Shown here: positions 1 to 8,386 of the stretch, piece after piece
Numbering within the stretch: position 1 is the stretch's first letter
How the letters are laid out: each line of letters opens with the position of its first letter
Assembly: GCF_900199455.1 (NCBI RefSeq)
Contig: NZ_FZQR01000023.1
Location: forward strand, 1-64,000
DNA from: Mesorhizobium carmichaelinearum
GTDB lineage: Bacteria > Pseudomonadota > Alphaproteobacteria > Rhizobiales > Rhizobiaceae
Direction: 5' to 3'
DNA: 64,000 bases
Notes under the pieces: generated by a model
Told to the model about the DNA's origin: nothing
Database searches by the model: none
The model's input: only the letters and a program-made list of their open reading frames with translations
Translations under genes and position numbers: made by a program

Positions 1-1501
1 CCAGCAACACCCCCTGCTCCCCCACCCAAAACCAGTGATCCTCCCCCTCCACCTCGACAAACTTTGCCCCAGGAATCCGCGCCGCCAGGTACCGCCCGGC
101 CTCGACCCGCACCGCCCGGTCACCCCTGCGGTGCAGGACCAGCGTCGGGGCCGCGACCTTTGACAGCAGCGGCCGGACATCGGCGTCGCGCAGCGCCTGC
201 AGCAGGCCGGCGACGGCGCCGGGGCTGGAGGCGGCTCTGAGCAGGCCGGCCCACCAGGCGCGCGCCTGGCGGTCGGCGGCGACGCTCGGCGCAAAAGTCT
301 CGATTTCCGCCGGGCCGCCCCAGCCGGCGAGCAGGCGCTGTTGCCACAGGTCGTATTGCGCCGCTGTGAGCGCGAAGGGGTAGTCGGGCGCGTGGCTGCC
401 CTTGGCGAGCGAGCCCCACAGAACCAAGCCGCTCAGGCGGTCGGGGTGGTCGACGGCGAAGCGGATGCAGCCCGGGCCGCCCTCCGAGGCGCCGACCAGC
501 ACGGCGCGGCGGCTGCCGGCGGCATCCATCACCGCCAATATGTCGCGCGCGGTCGCCTCGACGGTCGGGCGGGCGCCGACGCGGTCGGACAGGCCCATGC
601 CGCGCCGGTCGAACAGGATCAGCCGGCCGAGCCGCGACACGGCACTGAGCCAGGCGCGGCAGCTCCTGTCCTCCCAGATGCGCTCGACATGCGAGATGAA
701 GCCGGGAACCAGCACGATGTCGGCCGGGCCGCCGCCTATCGTCTGGTAGGCGATATGGATGCCGTCCACGGCGACATAGCGGGTTCTGGGCACCTCGGCA
801 TCGCTCGCGCGCAGCAGAGCGAGCGTGGCGGGATCGGGCGCCACACCGAGTTCGTCGCGCAGCAGCCGCACGCAGGTCTCGCCCTGGCGCTCGGCCGCCA
901 CCCGGTCGCCGGCCGCCAGATGGGCGCGGATCAGATGGCGATGCGCGCTTTCACTTAGGGGGTCGAGGGCGGCAAGACGGGTGGCGTGCATGACAGCGCC
1001 ACGCGCATCGCCGCCGGCGATCTTGGCTTCCACCAGCCGCTCCAGCGCCTGCACCAGCCGGCTGCGCAAGGCCTCGCGGCGGAAGAACACCCATTCCTCG
1101 AATTCGGGACAATCCGGCAGCGAGAAGCCGGCGAGGTAGTCGCTGGTGTAGAGGCCGGCGGCATCGTCGAGCAGCCCGGCATCACAGGCATAGTCGAAGG
1201 CCTGGGAGTCAGCCGCGACGAACAGCGGCGGGCGCACAATGAGGGATGTCGCGCTGGCTGATATGACCTCTTCGCCGAACGCGATGCGGATCTTGTAGAG
1301 CGTGCGCCGCAGCCGCGCGCGTGCGGCTTCCGCGTCGGCCTCGGGCCACAGCAGCGTGGCGGCGACGTCGCGCGCCACCGGTCCGCCGGCCTCCGCCAGG
1401 TAGATGACGAGCGCGGCCGCCTTGCGCAAGGCAAGCTCTATCCGCCGCCCGTCCAGCCGGAACTCCGGAAAACCCAGAAGCCTGAGTTGTATCAGCTCCA
1501 T
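1..1501 (-). CDS. BTAD (SARP-like) regulator fused to an alpha/beta hydrolase, 3' end outside the window
   Basis: Reading leftwards from an ATG at 1501, one frame stays open to the window edge, so the protein is at least 500 residues and its C-terminus is missing. The first ~85 residues (start MELIQLRLLGFPEF) look like a short winged-helix module, followed to ~residue 240 by a bacterial transcriptional activator (BTAD) helical repeat region with LYTSDYLAGF and ALDPLSESAHRHLIRAHLAAGD. From ~residue 245 there is an alpha/beta hydrolase: IHIAYQTIGGGPADIVLVPG, LILFDRRGMGLSD, and the nucleophile elbow reads VGASEGG, so a Ser lies in the usual GxSxG place. Such fusions occur in Rhizobiales, often without known substrate. 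A ligand-cleaving or ligand-sensing regulator is an inference. The next gene to the right is divergent. Confidence 0.8.
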   Translation of the reverse strand, partial: MELIQLRLLGFPEFRLDGRRIELALRKAAALVIYLAEAGGPVARDVAATLLWPEADAEAARARLRRTLYKIRIAFGEEVISASATSLIVRPPLFVAADSQAFDYACDAGLLDDAAGLYTSDYLAGFSLPDCPEFEEWVFFRREALRSRLVQALERLVEAKIAGGDARGAVMHATRLAALDPLSESAHRHLIRAHLAAGDRVAAERQGETCVRLLRDELGVAPDPATLALLRASDAEVPRTRYVAVDGIHIAYQTIGGGPADIVLVPGFISHVERIWEDRSCRAWLSAVSRLGRLILFDRRGMGLSDRVGARPTVEATARDILAVMDAAGSRRAVLVGASEGGPGCIRFAVDHPDRLSGLVLWGSLAKGSHAPDYPFALTAAQYDLWQQRLLAGWGGPAEIETFAPSVAADRQARAWWAGLLRAASSPGAVAGLLQALRDADVRPLLSKVAAPTLVLHRRGDRAVRVEAGRYLAARIPGAKFVEVEGEDHWFWVGEQGVLL

Positions 1502-1693
1502 CGATCCGCACGCGGCCGCGCAAGGAGAGGACGTTGAGGGGACGCCGGCCGTCTATCCATCCCCGCGATGTCGGGCGATCAGGCCCGATCAACTCCCTTG
1601 GAGCGAGAAATGTCACCGGTCAATACATCAAGCCACCGCACCCCTCTTGCCATGGGCGCCGCCCCTGCCAACACCGGGCATGGAGGCTGAGCC

Positions 1694-2329
1694 ATGTGCC
1701 AGACCTGCCTCTCCTGGTACGCACGCTGCGTCGCCCCCTATTTCGTCCATGCCGGCTGTTCGGCCGGCGCCTTCTCGCGGATGCGCAGGCGCGTCATCCC
1801 ACGGGCCGAAGGTGTCGTCGTCGAGGTCGGCTTCGGCTCGGGCCTCAACCTTCCCTATTACGATGCCGCCAGGGTCGAGCGGCTGGTTGGCATCGATCCC
1901 GACGGCACCATGCTCGGCCTCGCCGCGCCGAAGAGCAGCACCTCGCCCTTCCCCGTCGAATGCATCCGGGCCGGCGGCGAAAGCCTGCCCTTGGCCGACG
2001 GTATCGCCGACACGGTGGTCGTCACCTATGCCTTCTGCACCATTCCGGACCCTCAGGCCGCGCTGGGCGAAATCCGCCGCGTCCTGAAGCCGACGGGCCG
2101 GCTGATCTTCATCGAGCACGGCCAGGCCGAGGGCCCGCGCCACCGCCGCTGGCAGGAGCGGCTGAACGGGCTGTGGGGATCAATTGCCGGCGGCTGCCAC
2201 CTCAACCGCGATCCGCTGCGCCTGATCGGCGCGGCCGGTTTCCGCCTGCTCGAGGTCCAGAACGGGCGCTTCCCCCTGCCCCTATGGCAATTGGGCAGCC
2301 ACCACGCCGGCATCGCGACGGCTGGCTAA
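1694..2329 (+). CDS. Class I SAM-dependent methyltransferase
   Basis: The 211-residue protein has the motif I glycine loop VVVEVGFGSGLNLPYYD at about residues 38-54, an acidic residue ending beta2 (LVGIDPDG) and the post-motif region VVTYAFCTIPDPQAALGEIRRVLKPTGRLIF-like, all typical of the UbiE/phospholipid methyltransferase type. The N-terminus carries a cluster of cysteines (MCQTCLSWYARC) and a short hydrophobic stretch, suggesting loose membrane association. A purine-rich GGAGGCTGAG precedes the ATG. The substrate cannot be read from the sequence; a membrane lipid or small-molecule acceptor is the best guess. It is divergent from the hydrolase fusion on its left and convergent with atzF on its right. 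Confidence 0.8.
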   Translation: MCQTCLSWYARCVAPYFVHAGCSAGAFSRMRRRVIPRAEGVVVEVGFGSGLNLPYYDAARVERLVGIDPDGTMLGLAAPKSSTSPFPVECIRAGGESLPLADGIADTVVVTYAFCTIPDPQAALGEIRRVLKPTGRLIFIEHGQAEGPRHRRWQERLNGLWGSIAGGCHLNRDPLRLIGAAGFRLLEVQNGRFPLPLWQLGSHHAGIATAG

Positions 2330-2349
2330 CCGGTCTTGGGGGCCGGCAC

Positions 2350-4188
2350 TCAGCCCGGCACCGCCCTCTTCGACCGCTGCTCGCCCTGCTCCGCCTCGCC
2401 GCGCTCGACAAACCGGCGCCAGCCGCCGAAGGACGAGATGTCGGAGGCACCGCTGAGCCCAACGGTTTCGGCCAGGAAACCTTTGGCCGAACCGCCATCC
2501 TCGAGCTCGACGGTGCCGATGCCAAGCGGCGGCGGGATGGCGGCGACGAAGCGGCCGAAAGCATCGGCGGACAGCCGCCAGACCTCGACCTCGACGGCGG
2601 CGCCGCCCTCGGCAACGCGGATCAGGCCAGGCTTGGGCACGGACTGGCCCGCCAGCGCATAAAGCCTGTAGGCGGCGGATGTTTTTGCCGCCCGCGAAAA
2701 CCGCGCGCCGAGCTGGCTGAGCTGGCCGTTGAGCGGCATGCCCGACAGATGCGCGCCGACAACCACGAGATCGATCATGCCGTCATCGGCTGACGACGCT
2801 GCGGGCGCAATGCCCGGCTGCGCCCAGCCGGTTGCGCCGAGCGGCAGGCCGCTCGCGGTATGGATGTCCCGAGCCAGTGCCGCCGTCAGCCAGTCCCTGC
2901 CCGCCATGGCGAGCAAGGTCACGCTCATCGGCAGCCCGTCGTCGCGCTTGCCGGTCGGTACGGCGATGCCGCACATGTCGAGCAGGTTGACGAAATTGGT
3001 GTAGGTGCCGAGCCGGCTGTTGGTGACGATCGGATCGGCGAGCACGGCGTCCAGCGCATAATGTGTCGGCGCGGTGGGCACGCAGAACAGATCGACCGAA
3101 GCGATGACCGGGGCGAGCTTCGCCTTGTAGGCCTGCAGCGCATAAAGGCCCTTGAAGGCGTCGGCCGCCGACAGGCCGCGCGCGCCGCCGATGATCTTGC
3201 GCGTCACCGGATGCATGGCGGCTTCATTGGCATCCATGAAATCGCGGATCGCGGCATAGCGTTCGGCCACCCAGGCGCCTTCATAGAGCAGATTGGCGGT
3301 GGCGTAGAAGTCGCCGAACGGGATTTCCACCAGCCGGCAGCCGAGCTTTTCCAGCAGGCCAAGCGCCGCCTCGAAGCCGGCCTGCATCGAGGCATCGCCG
3401 AAGAATTGCAGGTCCGCCTTCGCCGGCACGCCGACGCTCAGCACCGGCGGGCGGGCGGCCAGCGCCGGCACCTTGATCGCGCGCGAATAGGCATCGGCGG
3501 CATCCTTGGCGGCCGCGACAGCGAATACCGCATAGGCGTCGTCGACGGTCAGCGCGAACACCGAGACGCAGTCGAGCGTGCGGCAAGCCGGCACCACGCC
3601 GGCGGCCGACAGCGCGCCGACCGTCGGCTTCAGCCCGACGATGTTGTTGAGGCCGGCGGGGATGCGGCCGGAGCCGGCCGTATCGGTGCCGAGCGCGAAC
3701 GAGACGATGCCGCGCGCGGTGGCCACGGCGGATCCCGAAGAGGAGCCGCCGGGCACCAGGCTGGCATCGACGGCGTTTCTCGGGATCGGATACGGTGTGC
3801 GCACGCCGACAAGGCCGGTGGCGAACTGGTCGAGATTGGTCTTGCCCACCACCAGCGCGCCGGCGGCCTTCAGCCGCGCCACCACGGTGGCGTCCGTCTC
3901 CGGCATATAGGCATATTCGGCGCAGGCAGCGGTCGTCGGCATGCCGGCGACATCGATGTTGTCCTTGACCGCGAACGGTACGCCCCACAGCGGCTTGGCC
4001 ACCGGATCGAACGGTCCGAGCTTTTGCGCCTGCGCCAGCATCTCCGCCCTGCCGGCGAGGTGAATGAAGATGCCGGGATCGTCCGCCGCCGCGATGCGCT
4101 CATGCACGGCATCGATCATGGCGGCGACAGTAGTACCAGCGGCGTAGGCCGCATGCAGACTGCCGATATCGAAGCGAATCTCGCTCAT
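2350..4188 (-). CDS. atzF: Allophanate hydrolase AtzF
   Basis: A 612-residue amidase-signature enzyme that hydrolyses allophanate to ammonia and CO2 (via carbamate/N-carboxycarbamate), the last step of cyanuric acid, triuret and biuret breakdown. The N-terminal ~450 residues hold the amidase core with Lys75 (AVKDNIDV), cis-Ser149 (PGGSSSGS) and nucleophile Ser173 (TDTAGSGR). These are offset by a constant 16 from the K91/S165/S189 triad reported for Pseudomonas AtzF. The last ~140 residues (from DLVVVGAHLSGMPLNGQL) are the small allophanate hydrolase C-terminal domain, so the length matches AtzF and not the fused urea amidolyase. The start is the ATG at 4188, which overlaps the cupin stop codon as ATGA; an upstream in-frame start would lie inside the cupin gene. 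It is the distal gene of the biuret cluster. Confidence 0.93.
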   Translation of the reverse strand: MSEIRFDIGSLHAAYAAGTTVAAMIDAVHERIAAADDPGIFIHLAGRAEMLAQAQKLGPFDPVAKPLWGVPFAVKDNIDVAGMPTTAACAEYAYMPETDATVVARLKAAGALVVGKTNLDQFATGLVGVRTPYPIPRNAVDASLVPGGSSSGSAVATARGIVSFALGTDTAGSGRIPAGLNNIVGLKPTVGALSAAGVVPACRTLDCVSVFALTVDDAYAVFAVAAAKDAADAYSRAIKVPALAARPPVLSVGVPAKADLQFFGDASMQAGFEAALGLLEKLGCRLVEIPFGDFYATANLLYEGAWVAERYAAIRDFMDANEAAMHPVTRKIIGGARGLSAADAFKGLYALQAYKAKLAPVIASVDLFCVPTAPTHYALDAVLADPIVTNSRLGTYTNFVNLLDMCGIAVPTGKRDDGLPMSVTLLAMAGRDWLTAALARDIHTASGLPLGATGWAQPGIAPAASSADDGMIDLVVVGAHLSGMPLNGQLSQLGARFSRAAKTSAAYRLYALAGQSVPKPGLIRVAEGGAAVEVEVWRLSADAFGRFVAAIPPPLGIGTVELEDGGSAKGFLAETVGLSGASDISSFGGWRRFVERGEAEQGEQRSKRAVPG

Positions 4189-4535
4189 TTGGCCTCCCCC
4201 AGAATGATCACCGGCAAATCCCACTGGATCAGCACGACGCAACCGTCCTTCGTCCATACCGAATGCTCGGTCCCGACCGGGTTCAGGATGACGCTGCCCG
4301 CGGGATAATCGCCATTCTCGTCGCTCTGCGTGCCCTCGAGCACGACGATGGTTTCAAGCCCGACATGGCGGTGGCGCGGCACGCCGGCGCCGGCCCGGTA
4401 GTCGAGGATCGCCACCGACGGCTCGACCGGCCCGCCCTTGAGCAGCCAGTGCACCGTAATGCCCTCGCGAAAAGGCTCGAACGCCAGGTCGCGCCAGCCG
4501 CCACCGACGAGGCCGGCAAAACTCAGATTAGCCAT
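4185..4535 (-). CDS. Small cupin protein of the biuret/triuret cluster
   Basis: A 116-residue single-domain cupin. The metal-binding motif is visible as GVPRHRHVGLETIVVLEG (two His and a Glu) and the second motif as NPVGTEHSVWTKDGC. It sits between the second hydrolase gene and atzF with overlaps on both sides (ATGGCTAA upstream, ATGA downstream), so it is translated with them. Its role is not established. Possibilities are a sensor or chaperone, or an accessory enzyme acting on an isomer or side product of allophanate. A TTG two codons upstream of the chosen ATG at 4535 could also start it. Confidence 0.8.
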   Translation of the reverse strand: MANLSFAGLVGGGWRDLAFEPFREGITVHWLLKGGPVEPSVAILDYRAGAGVPRHRHVGLETIVVLEGTQSDENGDYPAGSVILNPVGTEHSVWTKDGCVVLIQWDLPVIILGEAK

Positions 4536-5196
4536 TGGCAAGTCCCTGCAGCACCTGGTCGGTCGTCGCCGTCCAGCCGACGATGGCGCCTTGCGCCCGG
4601 ATCATGGCGATGGCGGCCGCCTTGAACTCGGGGAAATAGCTTTCCGTCGCGTCTTCGGCGAGCAGGCACTCATAGCCGCGATCATTGGCCTCGCGCATCG
4701 TCGTCTGCACGCAGACCTCGGTGGTGACGCCAGCGAAAACCAGTTGCCGGGTGCCGAGCCGCTTCAGTTCGTCACCGAAGCCGGTCGCATAGAAAGCCCC
4801 CTTGCCCGGCTTCTCGATGACGATCTCGCCCGGCAGCGGCTTGAGTTCGTCGAGGATCGCCGTGCCCGGCTCGCCGACGATCAGCACGCGGCCCATCGGC
4901 CCGACATCGCCGATGCGGATCGACGGATTGCCGCGATTGCGCTTGGCCGGCGGCAGGTCGGAGAGGTCGGCACGATGGCACTCCATGGTGTGGATCACCG
5001 GCAGGCCGGCGGCGCGGAACCCCTCGATCAGCCGCTTCACCGTCGGCACGATTGCGGTAACCCGGCTGACATCATTGCCGAGGCTGGCGCCAAAGCCGCC
5101 CGGCTCGGCAAAATCGCGCTGCATGTCGATGACGACCAGCGCCATCGTCTCCGGCTTGAACGCAAAGCCAAACGGCTGCGCATCGATTTCCGCCAT
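4528..5196 (-). CDS. trtA: Isochorismatase-family cysteine hydrolase, probable triuret hydrolase
   Basis: A 222-residue cysteine hydrolase of the isochorismatase fold. The triad is Asp24 (VVIDMQRDF), Lys129 (IEKPGKGAF) and Cys162 (TTEVCVQTT). It is a clear paralogue of biuH in the same operon but differs around the substrate pocket. Cys162 agrees with the nucleophile number I recall for triuret hydrolase TrtA; that is memory, not a search. The expected reaction is triuret to carboxybiuret, decaying to biuret, which would feed BiuH. The start at 5196 overlaps the stop of the ABC ATPase gene as TGATG. The alternative is another ureide or N-carbamoyl amidase. Confidence 0.7.
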   Translation of the reverse strand: MAEIDAQPFGFAFKPETMALVVIDMQRDFAEPGGFGASLGNDVSRVTAIVPTVKRLIEGFRAAGLPVIHTMECHRADLSDLPPAKRNRGNPSIRIGDVGPMGRVLIVGEPGTAILDELKPLPGEIVIEKPGKGAFYATGFGDELKRLGTRQLVFAGVTTEVCVQTTMREANDRGYECLLAEDATESYFPEFKAAAIAMIRAQGAIVGWTATTDQVLQGLANG

Positions 5197-6719
5197 CAGT
5201 GATGTCCCGCCATATGCTCGCCGATGGTCTGCACGCTCGCTTGCGCGATCGGCGTCTCGTACACCAGCGCGCCGTCCGACATGACGAAGATGCGATCCGA
5301 TAGTTCCAGCAACTCGTCGAGATCCTCCGACATCAACAGCACGGCGGCACCGGCATTGCGCGCCTTCATGATGCGGGCGCGGATTTCGGCCACCGCCGAG
5401 AAGTCGAGGCCGAAGCACGGGTTGGAGACGATCAGCAGGTCGACCTCGCCGGTCAGCTCGCGCGCCAGCACCGCGCGCTGCACATTGCCGCCCGACAGCG
5501 AGGCGATGGGCGACGACAGCGAGGCGGTCTTGACCTTGAACTGCTCGACCAGCCTGGCGCTGAAGGCGCGGATGGCGCTGGCGTTGATCCAGCTCACCGG
5601 CCTGCCATTGCCGTCCATGTCGAAGGTGCGGAAAGAGATGTTTTCGGCGACCGTCATTTTCGGCGCGCAGGCATTCTTCAGCGGCTCCTCGGGAATGAGC
5701 CGCACATTGAGCGCGCGCGCCTCGGCGCGCGTCGCCGCATAGGCGGAGCCGCGCACCAGCACTTCACCGGCGTCACGCGGCCGCTGGCCGGCCAGCACTT
5801 CCAGGAATTCCTTCTGGCCATTACCGGAAATACCGGCAATGCCGACGATTTCGCCCGAGCGCACGCCGAGATCCTTGATGCGGATCGACTTCAACCCGGT
5901 GCGATCCGGCGCCTTCAGCGATTTGACCTTGAGCACGATCTCGGCGTCCGGCTTCGGCGCCGCGCGGCTGTCGAGGGCGGCGATCGGCTGGTCGCCGATC
6001 ATCATCGCCGCCATCGCCTTGTGGTCGAGATCGGCGACGCGGCCGGTTCCCGTCAGTCTGCCCTTGCGCAGCACGCTGACATCGTCGGCGAAAGCGGTCA
6101 CCTCATGGAATTTGTGCGAGATCATCAGCACGGTGAGGTCGCCGGCCTTGGTCATGTCGCGCACCAGCCCCAGCACTTCCTGCGCTTCGCCAGGCGTCAG
6201 CACCGAGGTCGGCTCGTCCAGCACCAGGAAGGAGCGGCCGAGATAAAGCTGCTTGATGATTTCGAGCTTCTGCTTCTCGCCGGCCGCGAGTTCCGCCACC
6301 TTGACGTCGAGCGGCAGCTTGAACGGCATGCGCTCCATGAACACGGCAAGCTCGCCGCGCTCCTTGCGCCAGTCGATGATGCCGGGAACCTTTTCGCGCG
6401 AGATGACGAGATTCTCAGCCCCCGTCAGCGACGGCACGAGTGTAAAATGCTGGTAGACCATGCCGAGCCCGAGCGCCGAGGCGTCGCGCGGACTGGCGAT
6501 CCCCACCTCGCGGCCATCGACGAGGATGTCGCCGGAGGTCGGGTGATAAAAACCCATCATGCATTTGACCAGCGTCGACTTGCCGGCGCCGTTCTCGCCG
6601 AGCAGCGCGTGGAACGAGCCCGCCGGCACCTTCACCGATACGGCGTCCAGCGCCGTGAAACCGCCGAAACGCATGGTCATCCCAATGGTTTCGACGCCGA
6701 CCGCTTTCCTGTCACTCAT
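5196..6719 (-). CDS. ABC importer ATPase, nucleoside/BMP type (two NBDs)
   Basis: A 507-residue duplicated ATPase of the RbsA/YufO type that energises the two neighbouring permeases. NBD1 has Walker A GENGAGKST at residues 41-49, signature LAAGEKQ and Walker B FLVLDEPTSVLTP. NBD2 has the usual relaxed Walker A (GISGNGQKE), an intact LSGGNVQ signature and IVSNPCFGLDF in place of a canonical Walker B, as is normal for the second half of this family. It overlaps the downstream hydrolase by the TGATG junction and follows biuH by 10 bp. The context indicates import of biuret, triuret or a related ureide, although characterised relatives of this transporter family carry nucleosides. Confidence 0.88.
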   Translation of the reverse strand: MSDRKAVGVETIGMTMRFGGFTALDAVSVKVPAGSFHALLGENGAGKSTLVKCMMGFYHPTSGDILVDGREVGIASPRDASALGLGMVYQHFTLVPSLTGAENLVISREKVPGIIDWRKERGELAVFMERMPFKLPLDVKVAELAAGEKQKLEIIKQLYLGRSFLVLDEPTSVLTPGEAQEVLGLVRDMTKAGDLTVLMISHKFHEVTAFADDVSVLRKGRLTGTGRVADLDHKAMAAMMIGDQPIAALDSRAAPKPDAEIVLKVKSLKAPDRTGLKSIRIKDLGVRSGEIVGIAGISGNGQKEFLEVLAGQRPRDAGEVLVRGSAYAATRAEARALNVRLIPEEPLKNACAPKMTVAENISFRTFDMDGNGRPVSWINASAIRAFSARLVEQFKVKTASLSSPIASLSGGNVQRAVLARELTGEVDLLIVSNPCFGLDFSAVAEIRARIMKARNAGAAVLLMSEDLDELLELSDRIFVMSDGALVYETPIAQASVQTIGEHMAGHH

Positions 6720-6729
6720 CGCGACCCCC

Positions 6730-7431
6730 TCACGGCAGTTGCGCGACGAGCGCCTTCGAATTCGACACCGTGCCGAAGACGCCGCCCTGCATCTTGATCA
6801 TCTTGATCGCCGCCAGGTGGTTGCTGTAGTCGGTCGCGCCGCAGCAATCCTCCAGCATCATGCACTCATAGCCGCGGTCATTGGCCTCGCGCATGGTGGT
6901 GTGCACGCAGACATCGGTGGTGATGCCGGTCAGCACGATGTTCTCGATGCCGCGCTGGTTGAGGATCAGCTCCAGGTCGGTGGCGCAGAACGAGCCCTTG
7001 CCCGGCTTGTCGATGATCGGCTCGCCCGCGATCGGATAGAGGTCGGGGATGATGTCCCAGCCCGGCTCGCCGCGCACCAGGATGCGCCCGCACGGGCCGG
7101 GGTCGCCGATGCCGGCATTGATGCGGCGCGAGCGCCAGCGCTTGTTGGCCGGGAGGTCGGCGAGATCGGGCCGATGCCCCTCGCGTGTGTGGATGATGGT
7201 GTAGCCCTTGGCCCGCATCGCCGAGAGCACCGCCTTGATCGGCTCGATCGGCGCGCGCACCAGCGACAGATCATAGCCCATATGGTCGACATAGCCGCCC
7301 GGCCCGCAGAAATCGGTCTGCATGTCGATGATGATCAGCGCCGTGTTGTCGGGTCGCAGGTCGCCATTATAGGGCCATGGATAGGGCTCGGCGTCGATCG
7401 TGTGCTGGGTGAATTCGGCTCTGGCGTTCAT
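6730..7431 (-). CDS. biuH: Biuret hydrolase BiuH
   Basis: A 233-residue cysteine hydrolase of the isochorismatase family converting biuret to allophanate and ammonia. Counted from the ATG at 7431, the catalytic residues fall at Asp36 ([10 protein letters not shown]), Lys142 ([10 protein letters not shown]) and Cys175 (GITTDVCV), the same numbers as the triad I recall for the Rhizobium leguminosarum enzyme, and the surrounding sequence ([18 protein letters not shown]) looks near-identical. This makes it the most securely named gene of the cluster. Longer in-frame starts exist but would run into the repeat at the permease end. It lies between the permeases and the ATPase of its presumed importer. 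Confidence 0.93.
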   Translation of the reverse strand: MNARAEFTQHTIDAEPYPWPYNGDLRPDNTALIIIDMQTDFCGPGGYVDHMGYDLSLVRAPIEPIKAVLSAMRAKGYTIIHTREGHRPDLADLPANKRWRSRRINAGIGDPGPCGRILVRGEPGWDIIPDLYPIAGEPIIDKPGKGSFCATDLELILNQRGIENIVLTGITTDVCVHTTMREANDRGYECMMLEDCCGATDYSNHLAAIKMIKMQGGVFGTVSNSKALVAQLP

Positions 7432-7459
7432 CGGCAAAACTCCAGTCATTTGGTGCCAG

Positions 7460-8386
7460 TCATTTGGTGATCGACAATTCGCCCGGCGCGCCGGCAAGCG
7501 AGCGTGTCGGCGACGAGGTGGCGATCATGATGATGAGGGTGAGGATGTAGGGTGCGGCGTAGAACAGGTAGTAACCCTGCGTGACGCCGACCGATTGCAG
7601 TGCCGGGCCAAGCGCGCCTGCGCCACCGAACAGCAGGGCGGCGGCAAAGCAGCCGAGCGGGTTCCAGCGCGCGAAGATGACCAGCGCCACCGCCATCAGG
7701 CCCTGGCCCGACGAGATGCGCTCGGTCCAGCTGCCGGGATAGTAGAGCGACAGATAGGCGCCGCCGATGCCGGCCAGCGCGCCGCCGACGCCAGTGGCGG
7801 CGAGCCGCACCGTGTCGGGGTTGAGACCCATGGCGCGTGCCGCGTCCGAACTGTCGCCGACGACGCGCACAATGAGGCCGGCGCGGGTGTTGCGGAAGGC
7901 CCACCACAGGATGACCGACAGCACCGCCCCGATCAGGAACAGCACGTTGACGTCGAGTGCTGCCTGCACCTGCGGTATGTCGGACCAGCCGCCGAAGGGA
8001 ATGGCCGGCAGATTGGGCGCCTTCGGCTTGATGAACGGCTTGCCGAAGAAGAAGGCCAGGCCCGAGCCGAACAGCATCAGCGCAATGCCGATGGCGATGT
8101 CGTTCACCTTGGGGAATTTGCAGATCCAGCCGTGGAACAGGCCGAAGCACAGGCCGGCGAAGGCAGCGGCAAGCAGGCCGATCCAGGGCGAGTTGGTCAT
8201 CACCGCCACCGCGTAGGCGGTCATGGCGCCGAAGACGAGCGTGCCTTCGAGCCCCAGATTGATGCGGCCGGAACGCTCGGTGATCGCCTCCCCCAGCGAG
8301 ACGAAGATGAAGGGCGTCGACACGCGGATGGCGCCGCCCAGAATGGCCAGCGGCACGCCCCAGAGTCCGATCTCGGTCGCGTCCAT
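7460..8386 (-). CDS. ABC importer permease 2 (BMP/nucleoside type)
   Basis: A 308-residue inner-membrane permease with about eight to nine hydrophobic segments. The family motif [19 protein letters not shown] near the N-terminus and the coupling stretch [31 protein letters not shown] are both clear. It pairs with the next permease to form the channel for the ATPase at 5196. The ATG at 8386 overlaps the stop codon of the upstream permease, so the two are translationally coupled. A perfect 14-bp tandem repeat covers its stop codon. Confidence 0.88.
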   Translation of the reverse strand: MDATEIGLWGVPLAILGGAIRVSTPFIFVSLGEAITERSGRINLGLEGTLVFGAMTAYAVAVMTNSPWIGLLAAAFAGLCFGLFHGWICKFPKVNDIAIGIALMLFGSGLAFFFGKPFIKPKAPNLPAIPFGGWSDIPQVQAALDVNVLFLIGAVLSVILWWAFRNTRAGLIVRVVGDSSDAARAMGLNPDTVRLAATGVGGALAGIGGAYLSLYYPGSWTERISSGQGLMAVALVIFARWNPLGCFAAALLFGGAGALGPALQSVGVTQGYYLFYAAPYILTLIIMIATSSPTRSLAGAPGELSITK

